Assembly: GCF_003205205.1 (NCBI RefSeq)
Contig: NZ_QJRL01000009.1
Location: 1 to 64,000 of the forward strand
Origin: Pseudomonas sp. LB-090624
Lineage (GTDB): Bacteria; Pseudomonadota; Gammaproteobacteria; Pseudomonadales; Pseudomonadaceae
Length of the DNA: 64,000 bases
Reading direction: 5' to 3'
Shown: in pieces, positions 1-6,684 of the stretch
Layout: every line of letters starts with the position of its first letter
How positions within the stretch are numbered: position 1 is the stretch's first letter
Notes under the pieces: generated by a model
Told to the model about the DNA's origin: nothing
Seen by the model: only the letters and a program-made list of their open reading frames with translations
Databases searched by the model: none
Made by a program: the position numbers and the translations under genes

Positions 1-1
1 C

Positions 2-106
2 GACCTGATCCACTACGGCCAATTTAAAAGTCAGCGAGTAATCACGCTGTGTTCGCTTCACACCATGCACCATCGAGCTCTCCAGATTCTCGGGGGAAAG
101 GTGTAA
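2..106 (+). other. possible 3' end of an unidentified reading frame
   Basis: An open frame enters from the left edge and stops at TAA 104-106, leaving 34 codons. The visible end contains RVITLCSLHTMHHRALQ and finishes LGGKV. I do not recognise it. It lies just upstream of a strong hairpin, as a gene end would, but its codon use is not clearly that of the neighbouring genes. It may be chance. Confidence 0.18.
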
Positions 107-134
107 ACCTTATTCAGGACGGGACAGAGCTAAT

Positions 135-168
135 AAAAAAAGGGCTAGATATCATCTAGCCCTTTTTT
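135..168. terminator. bidirectional rho-independent terminator
   Basis: A perfect 9-bp stem GGGCTAGAT/ATCTAGCCC with a 3-nt loop is flanked by an A-run on the left and a T-run on the right. It can stop transcription from the left edge on plus and from the tRNA-Ser on minus. Confidence 0.85.
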
Positions 169-177
169 CAACGATTT

Positions 178-267
178 TGGCGGGGAACCAGGGATTCGAA
201 CCCTGGGAACGCTCTCACGTTCGCCGGTTTTCAAGACCGGTGCATTCAACCACTCTGCCAATTCCCC
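178..267 (-). tRNA. tRNA-Ser (anticodon UGA)
   Basis: On the minus strand the sequence folds as a 90-nt class II tRNA. The acceptor stem GGGGAAT pairs with GTTCCCC with one G-U. The anticodon loop is CTTGAAA (anticodon TGA) on a CCGGT/ACCGG stem. A long variable arm follows, as expected for tRNA-Ser, then a T arm with GGTTCGAATCC. The 3' CCA is encoded at 180-178. It reads UCN serine codons. The transcript would run into the hairpin at 135-168. A degenerate copy lies about 33 bp upstream. Confidence 0.95.
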
Positions 268-300
268 GATGCAGACGCTGCTGCTGTCAAGTGTACATCT

Positions 301-386
301 GGGAACTACCTGAAATAAGAACTTCAGGATAGTTGCCCATCGACGGTTTCAAGACCGTTGCCATAGACGACTTGGCCACGCTTGCA
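301..386 (-). pseudogene. decayed tRNA-Ser-like copy
   Basis: The minus strand carries TGGCCAAGTCGTC (D-arm-like), the anticodon arm ACGGTCTTGAAACCGT with loop CTTGAAA, and a T-arm-like CCTGAAGTTCTTATTTCAGG, in the order and spacing of the intact tRNA-Ser downstream. The 5' acceptor half no longer pairs with the 3' end (GTTCCC), the variable arm is broken and no CCA follows. I infer a degraded duplicate, or a tRNA remnant left by an integration or excision event, rather than a working tRNA. Confidence 0.5.
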
Positions 387-518
387 GCTCGTTTTGCGGC
401 CGCCATAATACCTCAATGAAACACGCTGTCAAACTCTCTGTGTCGCGGGTTGCAGGAGCTCTGATAGACTCCTAGCATCTGAACGTTCGAAACCACAGGT
501 TTACCAAGGAGTGTCGCC

Positions 519-1190
519 ATGCGCGAACAGGATTACGCCGTACACCACGGCCAGCAGGTCGAGCAGCAGGAGATCAGCAAGGTCCTGCGCAACACGTACA
601 GCCTGCTGGCGCTCACCCTCGCCTTCAGCGGTGTCATGGCCTTCGTTGCCCAGCAGATGCGCGTCGGCTACCCGAATGTGTTCGTGGTGCTGATCGGCTT
701 CTACGGGCTGTTCTTCCTTACCAACAAACTGCGTGACTCGGCTTGGGGTCTGGTGTCTACCTTTGCCCTCACCGGCTTCATGGGCTTCATCCTCGGCCCT
801 ATCCTCAACCGCTACCTGGGCATGGCCGGTGGCGCTGAAGTGGTCAGTTCGGCGTTTGCCATGACGGCGCTGGTGTTTGGCGGTCTGTCGGCCTACGTGC
901 TGATTACCCGCAAGGACATGAGCTTCCTCAGTGGTTTCATCACTGCAGGCTTCTTCGTATTGCTGGGTGCCGTCGTTGCCAGCTTCTTCTTCCAGATCAG
1001 CGGCCTGCAACTGGCGATCAGCGCGGGCTTCGTGCTGTTCTCGTCGGTGTGCATCCTGTTCCAGACCAGCGCGATCATTCATGGTGGCGAGCGTAACTAC
1101 ATCATGGCGACGATCAGCCTGTATGTGTCGATCTACAACCTGTTTGTCAGCCTGCTGCAGTTGTTTGGCATCATGGGTCGTGATGACTGA
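519..1190 (+). CDS. yccA: Bax inhibitor-1/YccA family inner-membrane protein
   Basis: The 223-aa product has a short hydrophilic N-terminus followed by about seven closely spaced hydrophobic helices, the architecture and length of the BI-1/YccA family (UPF0005). E. coli YccA is an FtsH substrate and modulator; other members are proposed ion or calcium leak channels. Residues such as NRYLGMAGG and the charged final GRDD tail fit the family. The start at 519 has AAGGAG about 7 nt upstream. It is monocistronic, with a terminator right after the stop. The exact physiological role cannot be read from the sequence. Confidence 0.85.
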   Translation: MREQDYAVHHGQQVEQQEISKVLRNTYSLLALTLAFSGVMAFVAQQMRVGYPNVFVVLIGFYGLFFLTNKLRDSAWGLVSTFALTGFMGFILGPILNRYLGMAGGAEVVSSAFAMTALVFGGLSAYVLITRKDMSFLSGFITAGFFVLLGAVVASFFFQISGLQLAISAGFVLFSSVCILFQTSAIIHGGERNYIMATISLYVSIYNLFVSLLQLFGIMGRDD

Positions 1191-1208
1191 TTGATTGCTG
1201 CGTGAGAA

Positions 1209-1231
1209 AGCCCGCTTCGGCGGGCTTTTTT
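1209..1231 (+). terminator. rho-independent terminator of the YccA-family gene
   Basis: Stem AGCCCGC/GCGGGCT with a TTCG tetraloop followed by a T-run, 18 bp after the stop codon. Confidence 0.9.
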
Positions 1232-1291
1232 GTGGATGTTCGAAAGGGGATTGGGGTGCGGGTGTACGTCGGTAGAGGTTCAGCGCCTGAT

Positions 1292-1512
1292 AAATCGAGC
1301 GCCGCCCGCGCGGCGCATCGCGAGCTGCGCTCGCTCCTACGTTTGTTTCGGGCCAGTATCGTCTGTGCCAGCGCGCGCGAACGCCTTGCTCGCCCAACGC
1401 GATAGTGAGCCATGCCCAAAGGCGTTCGCGCGAAAATCCCATAGGCAAAATTGGCCCGAAACAAACGGAGCGAGCGCAGCTCGCGATGCGCCGCGCGGGC
1501 GGCGCTCGATTT
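1292..1512. repeat. ~220-bp nested palindromic repeat element, copy 1
   Basis: The outer arms (about 1294-1358 and 1450-1510) are inverted copies more than 60 nt long that start ATCGAGCGCCGCCCGCGC and run to the motif TTTCGGGCCA; the right arm lacks 3 nt. An inner pair, CGCGCGAACGCCTT and AAGGCGTTCGCGCG, is also inverted. Each outer arm itself holds two small palindromes (GCGCCG...CGGCGC and GCGAG...CTCGC). A second copy lies at 38021-38250. The element fills most of the 510-bp gap between the YccA-family gene and the NCS2 permease; the rest of that gap (1513-1700) shows no gene. There is no transposase, so a MITE-like or REP/BIME-like element is inferred. Confidence 0.85.
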
Positions 1513-1700
1513 CTGCCCCTCCCTATCCCTCAAGGCGGACACCCGCGCCCCCACAACCCTGCCAACCGTATTTATTGACCAAAAAGTCAGATAATCAGGC
1601 AAATGCTCGCCGATCATGCCGCCATCGTGCTTTTCTCTACCCCAATCCCTCATCACCCCGTAGAATGCGCTCCTTTTTTCTTCCGGGGCGGCTTTCAGCA

Positions 1701-3080
1701 ATGAGCTCACACGAACACAGCCCAGGCGCAGCGGCGCCTGCCAATGAACTGGTGCTTGGCCTGGAGGACAAACCGCGGCTGCTCATCGGCCTGCTGGCTG
1801 CCCTGCAGCATCTGCTGGCGATCATCGTGCCAATCGTTACCCCTGGCCTGCTGATCTGTCAGGCGCTGGGCGTTTCTGCGCGTGATACCAACCTGATCGT
1901 TTCCATGTCGCTGGTAATCTCGGGTATCGCCACCTTCGTCCAGTGCAAGCGCTTTGGCCCGTTCGGCGCCGGGCTGCTGATCGTGCAGGGCACCAGCTTC
2001 AACTTCGTCGGCCCGCTGATTGCGGGCGGCGCGCTGATGGTCAAGCAAGGCACGCCGGTAGAGGGTGTGATGGCCGCCATCTTCGGCGTGGTGATTGCGG
2101 GCTCGTTCGTGGAGATGGGCGTGTCGCGCATTCTGCCGTTCGTCAAACGCCTGATCACCCCGCTGGTGACCGGTATCGTGGTGCTGATGATCGGCCTGAC
2201 CTTGATCAAGGTAGGTCTGATCAGCATGGGCGGTGGCTTTGGCGCCATGGCCAACGGCACCTTTGCCAACGGCGATAACTTGCTGCTGTCGGGCGTGGTG
2301 CTGGCGATCATCGTGATCCTCAACCGCGTCCCCGTGGTATGGATGCGCAGTTGCGCCATTGTCATCGCCCTGGCGGTCGGTTACGCGCTGGCCGGCTACA
2401 TGGGCCGCCTGGACTTCACCGGCATGCACGAAGCCGCGCTGTTCCAGGTGCCGACCCCGCTGCACTTTGGCCTGGGCTTCTCATGGGCGCTGTTCATTCC
2501 GATGCTGGTGATTTACCTGGTCACCTCGCTGGAAGCCATCGGTGATGTTACCGCCACCAGCAAGGTGTCGCGCCAGCCAGTAGAAGGGCCGGTATGGATG
2601 CAGCGGATCAAGGGTGGCGTGCTGGTCAACGGTGCCAACTCGCTGCTGGCCGGTGTCTTCAACACGTTCCCCAGTTCGATCTTTGCCCAGAACAACGGGG
2701 TGATTCAGCTGACCGGTATCGCCAGTCGCCACATCGGTATGTGGATTGCCGTGATGCTGGTGCTGCTGGGGCTGTTCCCGAGCGTTGCCGGGGTGATCCA
2801 GGCAGTGCCGGAGCCGGTGCTGGGTGGCGCGGCCATGGTGATGTTCGGGGCGGTTGCGGCGTCGGGTATCAATATTCTGGCCAGCACCCGGCTGGACCGT
2901 CGTGCTCTGCTGATCATCGCCGTGTCGTTGGCACTGGGCCTGGGTGTGGCGCAGGTGCCGGAGTTCCTGGCGCATATGCCGGCGGCGATTCGCAATGTGC
3001 TGGAGTCGGGTGTGGCTACTGGGGGGATCTGCGCGCTGGTGTTGAACTGGTTCTTGCCGGAGAGCAAGGAGCAGGCTTAA
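1701..3080 (+). CDS. NCS2 family nucleobase:cation symporter (uracil/xanthine/urate permease)
   Basis: The 459-aa polytopic protein belongs to the nucleobase-ascorbate transporter (NCS2) family and imports a purine or uracil with H+. QGTSFNFVGP near residue 96 is the TM3 segment, and QNNGVIQLTGIASR near residue 330 matches the family signature QNxGxxxxTxxxSR. The last helices read VPEPVLGGAAMVMFGAVAAS. I chose ATG 1701 (MSSHEHSPG) because it gives the usual family length; the frame is open for some 470 bp upstream, but through the palindromic element. The UacT/XanQ-like sequence suggests a xanthine or urate substrate over uracil, but this cannot be decided here. It ends in a strong terminator. 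Confidence 0.85.
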   Translation: MSSHEHSPGAAAPANELVLGLEDKPRLLIGLLAALQHLLAIIVPIVTPGLLICQALGVSARDTNLIVSMSLVISGIATFVQCKRFGPFGAGLLIVQGTSFNFVGPLIAGGALMVKQGTPVEGVMAAIFGVVIAGSFVEMGVSRILPFVKRLITPLVTGIVVLMIGLTLIKVGLISMGGGFGAMANGTFANGDNLLLSGVVLAIIVILNRVPVVWMRSCAIVIALAVGYALAGYMGRLDFTGMHEAALFQVPTPLHFGLGFSWALFIPMLVIYLVTSLEAIGDVTATSKVSRQPVEGPVWMQRIKGGVLVNGANSLLAGVFNTFPSSIFAQNNGVIQLTGIASRHIGMWIAVMLVLLGLFPSVAGVIQAVPEPVLGGAAMVMFGAVAASGINILASTRLDRRALLIIAVSLALGLGVAQVPEFLAHMPAAIRNVLESGVATGGICALVLNWFLPESKEQA

Positions 3081-3126
3081 GGGTGTCTGCCTGTCTGGGG
3101 GCGCGCAGGACACACGGATACATAGA

Positions 3127-3164
3127 AGCCCGCGCCGCTTGCACAAGCGGGCGCGGGCTTTTTT
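3127..3164 (+). terminator. rho-independent terminator
   Basis: Long GC stem AGCCCGCGCC/GGCGCGGGCT with an inner GCTT/AAGC stem, then TTTTTT. It separates the permease from the tus operon, whose first start codon is about 40 bp further on. Confidence 0.9.
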
Positions 3165-3201
3165 GCTTTATCATGGCGGCATTCCCTTGCATGAGTAACC
3201 C

Positions 3202-3594
3202 ATGAAATTCGCTATCGCGGTGTTCTCCCCGGCCCATGCGCCCTCCTCCCGGCGCGCCTTGCGCTATGCCGAGGCGGTGCTGGCCGGCGGGCATGAGATT
3301 GCCCGGCTGTTCTTCTACCAGGACGGGGTGCACAGTGCCTCGGCCAACGTGGTCGCGCCCCAGGACGAAGTCGATGTAGCTGCTCAGTGGCGTGCTTTTA
3401 TCGAGACCCAGCAGCTGGACGCGGTGGTGTGCATCGCCGCCGCCCTGCGCCGTGGCGTGCTCGACGAAGCGGAAGCCAACCGTTACCAGCGCCCGGCCAT
3501 CAACCTGCCCAAGCCGTGGGAGCTGTCCGGCCTGGGCCAATTGCACGAAGCAGCGCAAGTTGCCGACCGCCTTGTTTGCTTCGGAGGCGACTGA
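3202..3594 (+). CDS. tusD: sulfurtransferase TusD
   Basis: First gene of the tusDCBE sulfur relay, in which TusBCD passes persulfide sulfur from TusA to TusE for 2-thiolation of tRNA wobble uridine by MnmA. The 130-aa length matches TusD. The motif VVCIAAALRRGVLDE contains the conserved acceptor cysteine (Cys77), which has the same context as the active-site Cys of E. coli TusD. The protein is cytoplasmic and forms the TusBCD heterohexamer. The ribosome site (GAG about 8 nt before ATG) is weak. tusC follows after 2 bp. MnmA, the last enzyme of the route, is encoded at 24217-25341. Confidence 0.95.
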   Translation: MKFAIAVFSPAHAPSSRRALRYAEAVLAGGHEIARLFFYQDGVHSASANVVAPQDEVDVAAQWRAFIETQQLDAVVCIAAALRRGVLDEAEANRYQRPAINLPKPWELSGLGQLHEAAQVADRLVCFGGD

Positions 3595-3596
3595 CC

Positions 3597-3956
3597 ATGG
3601 CCAAATCCTTGTTGATCATCAGCCGCCAGGCGCCTGGGAGTGGCCCATCCGCCCGGGAGGCACTGGATATCGCCCTGGCCGGCGGCGCGTTCGACCTGCC
3701 GCTGGGCATGCTGTTCCTCGATGATGGCGTTTTCCAGCTTGCTCCCGGCCAGCAACCTGCCGCCGTGGAACAGAAGAACCTGGCCGCCAACCTGCAGGCG
3801 CTGCCAATGTTCGGCGTCGAAGAACTGTTCGCCTGCAGCCACAGCCTGGCCCGCCGTGGCCTGGCCGCCGATAGCCTGACGCTGCCGGTGCAAGTGCTCG
3901 ATGACGCGGCACTGACCGCGCTGATCGCCCGTTTCGACCAGGTGGTAACACTCTGA
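3597..3956 (+). CDS. tusC: sulfurtransferase complex subunit TusC
   Basis: The 119-aa DsrE/F-like protein starts MAKSLLIISRQAPG, the usual TusC beginning, and contains LGMLFLDDGVFQL typical of the family. GGAGG at 3583-3587, inside the end of tusD, serves as ribosome site. TusC is a non-catalytic core subunit of TusBCD. Its stop shares one base with the tusB start (TGATG), so the two are probably translationally coupled. Confidence 0.93.
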   Translation: MAKSLLIISRQAPGSGPSAREALDIALAGGAFDLPLGMLFLDDGVFQLAPGQQPAAVEQKNLAANLQALPMFGVEELFACSHSLARRGLAADSLTLPVQVLDDAALTALIARFDQVVTL

Positions 3957-4252
3957 TGACAACCTTGCATGTACTTGCCCACTCCCCGTTTGGTGACGAA
4001 CGCTTGGCCAGCTGCCTGCGCCTGCTCGGCACCGATGACGCTTTGATGTTGTGTGGCGATGCGGTATACGCCCTGCGTAGCGGCAGCGAACCGCACCGCC
4101 AACTGCACGATGCCGGCCTGGCTCAGCGCCTGTTCGCGCTGGACGAAGACCTGCAGGCCCGCGCGATCGGCAACGACCTGGCCAAGGCCGTGGACTACGC
4201 CGGTTTCGTCGAACTGTCGCTGCAATACGACAAGGTCAACAGCTGGCTATGA
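3956..4252 (+). CDS. tusB: sulfurtransferase complex subunit TusB
   Basis: The 98-aa protein starts MTTLHVLAHSPFGD and contains DALMLCGDAVYAL, matching the small DsrH-like TusB family. It completes the TusBCD hexamer in the thiouridine sulfur relay. It overlaps tusC by 1 nt and tusE by 4 nt (ATGA), consistent with fixed stoichiometry through coupled translation. Confidence 0.92.
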   Translation: MTTLHVLAHSPFGDERLASCLRLLGTDDALMLCGDAVYALRSGSEPHRQLHDAGLAQRLFALDEDLQARAIGNDLAKAVDYAGFVELSLQYDKVNSWL

Positions 4253-4584
4253 ATACGCTTACCGTTGGCGATCAGGCGATCGCCGTGGACAAGGACGGCT
4301 TTCTCGTCGACTTGCAAGACTGGTCCCACGCTGCCGCTGAAGCCTTGGCCGAACGCGAAGGCATTGCGCTGACGCCGGACCACTGGGAAATCCTCGAACT
4401 GCTGCGCCAGTTCTATCAGGAATTCCAGTTGTCACCGGCCACTCGCCCGCTGATCAAGTACACCGCTCTGAAGCTGGGCCCGGACAAGGGCAACAGCCCG
4501 CACCTGAACCGCCTGTTCAACGGCACCCCCGCCAAACTTGCCGCCAAGCTGGCGGGCCTGCCCAAGCCGACCAACTGCATATGA
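4249..4584 (+). CDS. tusE: sulfur relay protein TusE/DsrC
   Basis: The 111-aa DsrC-family protein accepts sulfur from TusD and hands it to MnmA bound to tRNA. HWEILELLRQFYQEFQLSP and RPLIKYTALKL are family hallmarks. The penultimate residue, Cys110 in PTNCI, is the flexible-arm cysteine that carries the persulfide. Only this one C-terminal Cys is present, as in TusE rather than in sulfite-reductase-linked DsrC with two. It overlaps both neighbours by ATGA. Confidence 0.95.
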   Translation: MNTLTVGDQAIAVDKDGFLVDLQDWSHAAAEALAEREGIALTPDHWEILELLRQFYQEFQLSPATRPLIKYTALKLGPDKGNSPHLNRLFNGTPAKLAAKLAGLPKPTNCI

Positions 4585-5597
4585 CCCAACCCTCCTTGAT
4601 TGACGTTCGCCCGCTTACCCTGGAAACCCCCGCCGAACACCCGTTCGCCGAATTCGTGCGCATTCTCGGCAAGGGCAAGCGCGGCGCGCGCGGCCTGACG
4701 CGCGAGGAGGCCCGCGCGGCCATGACCCTGCTGCTGGAAGGAAAAGTCGAGGACACCCAACTCGGCGCTTTCCTGATGCTGCTGCGGCACAAGGAAGAAA
4801 GCGCCGAAGAGCTGGCCGGCTTCACCGAAGCCCTGCGTGCCCACCTGCAGGCGCCGCGCATCGCCGTGGACCTGGACTGGCCGACCTACGCCGGCAAGAA
4901 GCGCCACCTACCCTGGTACCTGCTGGCCGCCAAATGCCTGGCCGGCAATGGTGTGCGCATTCTGATGCACGGCGGCGGCGCACATACCGCCGGGCGCATG
5001 TACACCGAGCAGTTGCTCGCCCTGTTGCAGATCCCGCTGTGCCGCGGCTGGGCTGCAGTCGAAAACGCGCTGGACCAGCACCATCTGGCATTTTTCCCGC
5101 TGCACGATTGGGCGCCGCAGTTGCAGCGCATGATCGACCTGCGCAACACCCTGGGCCTGCGCTCGCCAATCCACTCCCTGGCCCGGGTGCTCAACCCCCT
5201 GGGCGCACGCTGTGGTCTGCAGAGCATCTTCCACCCCGGTTACCAAGCGGTGCACCGGGAGGCCAGCCGCCTGCTCGGCGACCATGCCGTGGTGATCAAA
5301 GGTGATGGCGGCGAGATCGAAGTCAACCCGGATGTCATCAGCCACCTCTACGGCACCACCGCAGGCGAAGCGTGGGACGAAGAGTGGCCGGCGCTGAGCG
5401 AGCGCCGCCATGTCAAACCAGCCAGCCTGCAGGCCGAGCACTTGCAGGCGTTCTGGCGCGGGGAAGTGGAAGACAGCTACGGCGAGAAGGCCCTGATCGC
5501 GACCATGGCCCTGGCCCTGCGCGGCTTGGGACAGGACCGTGAGCAGGCCTTTGCGACCGCCCAAGGCTACTGGGATGCACGAAACAAATCGATTTAA
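4581..5597 (+). CDS. ybiB: TrpD2/YbiB family protein (anthranilate phosphoribosyltransferase-like)
   Basis: The 338-aa protein has the glycosyltransferase family 3 fold of TrpD: an N-terminal helical domain (residues about 15-85) with EFVRILGKGKRGARGLT, then a larger alpha/beta domain. The TrpD substrate loop GTGGD is not conserved (MHGGGAHTAGR instead), as in the YbiB/TrpD2 group, which binds nucleic acid rather than making tryptophan. E. coli YbiB is reported as a LexA-regulated DNA-binding protein. It overlaps tusE by 4 nt and so is the fifth gene of the tus operon. The function here is inferred. Confidence 0.8.
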   Translation: MTQPSLIDVRPLTLETPAEHPFAEFVRILGKGKRGARGLTREEARAAMTLLLEGKVEDTQLGAFLMLLRHKEESAEELAGFTEALRAHLQAPRIAVDLDWPTYAGKKRHLPWYLLAAKCLAGNGVRILMHGGGAHTAGRMYTEQLLALLQIPLCRGWAAVENALDQHHLAFFPLHDWAPQLQRMIDLRNTLGLRSPIHSLARVLNPLGARCGLQSIFHPGYQAVHREASRLLGDHAVVIKGDGGEIEVNPDVISHLYGTTAGEAWDEEWPALSERRHVKPASLQAEHLQAFWRGEVEDSYGEKALIATMALALRGLGQDREQAFATAQGYWDARNKSI

Positions 5598-5627
5598 TCG
5601 ATTATACAACCCCGATCTTTGCGCTAT

Positions 5628-5639
5628 TCGTTCGAACGA
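5628..5639. promoter_or_regulatory. perfect 12-bp palindrome, candidate operator of the hydroquinone reductase gene
   Basis: TCGTTCGAACGA is a perfect palindrome 51 bp before the start codon of the next gene. A -10-like TAGACT lies at 5646-5651, so a bound protein would sit over the -35/spacer. No regulator gene is adjacent. The site could serve a LysR- or TetR-type protein. Confidence 0.4.
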
Positions 5640-5690
5640 TTTGGCCTAGACTGGGCTCCATGACAAACAACTTTGTTTCAGGAGCTCACC

Positions 5691-6650
5691 ATGGGCCTTT
5701 TGATCGACGGCCGCTGGCATGACCAGTGGTATGAAAACGGCAAGGACGGCACGTTCAAACGCGAAAACGCCCAACGCCGCAATCAGTTGCCCGCCCCTGA
5801 GGCCGGCCGCTACCACCTGTACGTGTCGCTCGCCTGCCCATGGGCCCACCGTACCCTGATTGTGCGCGCCCTCAAAGGCCTGGAACCATTGATCGATGTA
5901 TCGGTGGTCAGCTGGCTGATGCAAGACCATGGCTGGACCTTCGATCAGCAGCAAGGCTCCAGCGGTGACCACCTCGACGCCCTGCAGTACCTGCACCAGC
6001 GCTATACCCAGGATGATCCGCACTACACCGGCCGCGTGACTGTGCCTGTGCTGTGGGACAAGAAAGAAAAGCGCATCGTCAACAATGAGTCGGCAGAAAT
6101 CATCCGTATTTTCAACAGCGCGTTCAACGAGCTGACCGGCAATACCCTGGACCTCTACCCCGAGCCACTGCGCCCGGCTATCGAGGCACTGAACGGGCGC
6201 ATTTACCCGGCGGTGAACAACGGCGTGTACCGCGCGGGGTTTGCCACAACGCAGGACGCCTACGAGGCGGCATTTGACGATGTGTTCAACGAACTCGATT
6301 ATCTGGAAGATTTGCTGAGCCGCAATCGCTACCTGGCCGGTGAGTACCTGACCGAGGCCGATGTACGCCTGTTTACCACGCTGGTGCGGTTCGATGCGGT
6401 GTATCACGGGCATTTCAAGTGCAACCTGCGGCGCCTCAGCGACTACCACAACTTGTCGAACTGGCTGCGTGAGCTGTACCAGTGGCCGGGAGTGGCGGGG
6501 ACCGTGGATATGGAGCATATCCAGAAGCACTATTACATGAGCCACAAGACCATCAACCCGAACGGGATCGTGCCTAAAGGGCCTTTGCAGGACTTTGGCT
6601 TGACGCATGATCGAGCGCGGTTGGTGGGTAAAGGAATTTGGCAGGCTTGA
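5691..6650 (+). CDS. yqjG: glutathionyl-hydroquinone reductase (YqjG/EcfG-Xi class)
   Basis: The 319-aa Xi-class glutathione transferase reduces glutathionyl-hydroquinones to hydroquinone using GSH. The thioredoxin-like domain carries the catalytic motif SLACPWAHRT with the nucleophilic Cys49. LWDKKEKRIVNNESAEIIR is the conserved cis-Pro/ESAE region, and the C-terminal helical domain contains LSRNRYLAGEYLTEADVRLF. ATG 5691 is preceded by AGGAG at 5680-5684; a TTG 18 nt upstream lacks a ribosome site. It is transcribed alone and converges on cysG. The role is probably quinone detoxification. Confidence 0.9.
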   Translation: MGLLIDGRWHDQWYENGKDGTFKRENAQRRNQLPAPEAGRYHLYVSLACPWAHRTLIVRALKGLEPLIDVSVVSWLMQDHGWTFDQQQGSSGDHLDALQYLHQRYTQDDPHYTGRVTVPVLWDKKEKRIVNNESAEIIRIFNSAFNELTGNTLDLYPEPLRPAIEALNGRIYPAVNNGVYRAGFATTQDAYEAAFDDVFNELDYLEDLLSRNRYLAGEYLTEADVRLFTTLVRFDAVYHGHFKCNLRRLSDYHNLSNWLRELYQWPGVAGTVDMEHIQKHYYMSHKTINPNGIVPKGPLQDFGLTHDRARLVGKGIWQA

Positions 6651-6657
6651 GAAAGCC

Positions 6658-6676
6658 GGGGCTGCATTGCAGCCCC
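6658..6676. terminator. hairpin between convergent genes
   Basis: GGGGCTGCA/TGCAGCCCC stem, 7 bp after the hydroquinone reductase stop and 8 bp before the cysG stop. There is no long T-run on either side, so termination is plausible but not certain. Confidence 0.5.
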
Positions 6677-6684
6677 AAACGTTC

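Noticed and set aside
1230..1700. Long N-terminal extension of the NCS2 permease
   Set aside because: The extension would run through the palindromic repeat and is low-complexity Arg/Ala/Pro; the family N-terminus begins at 1701.
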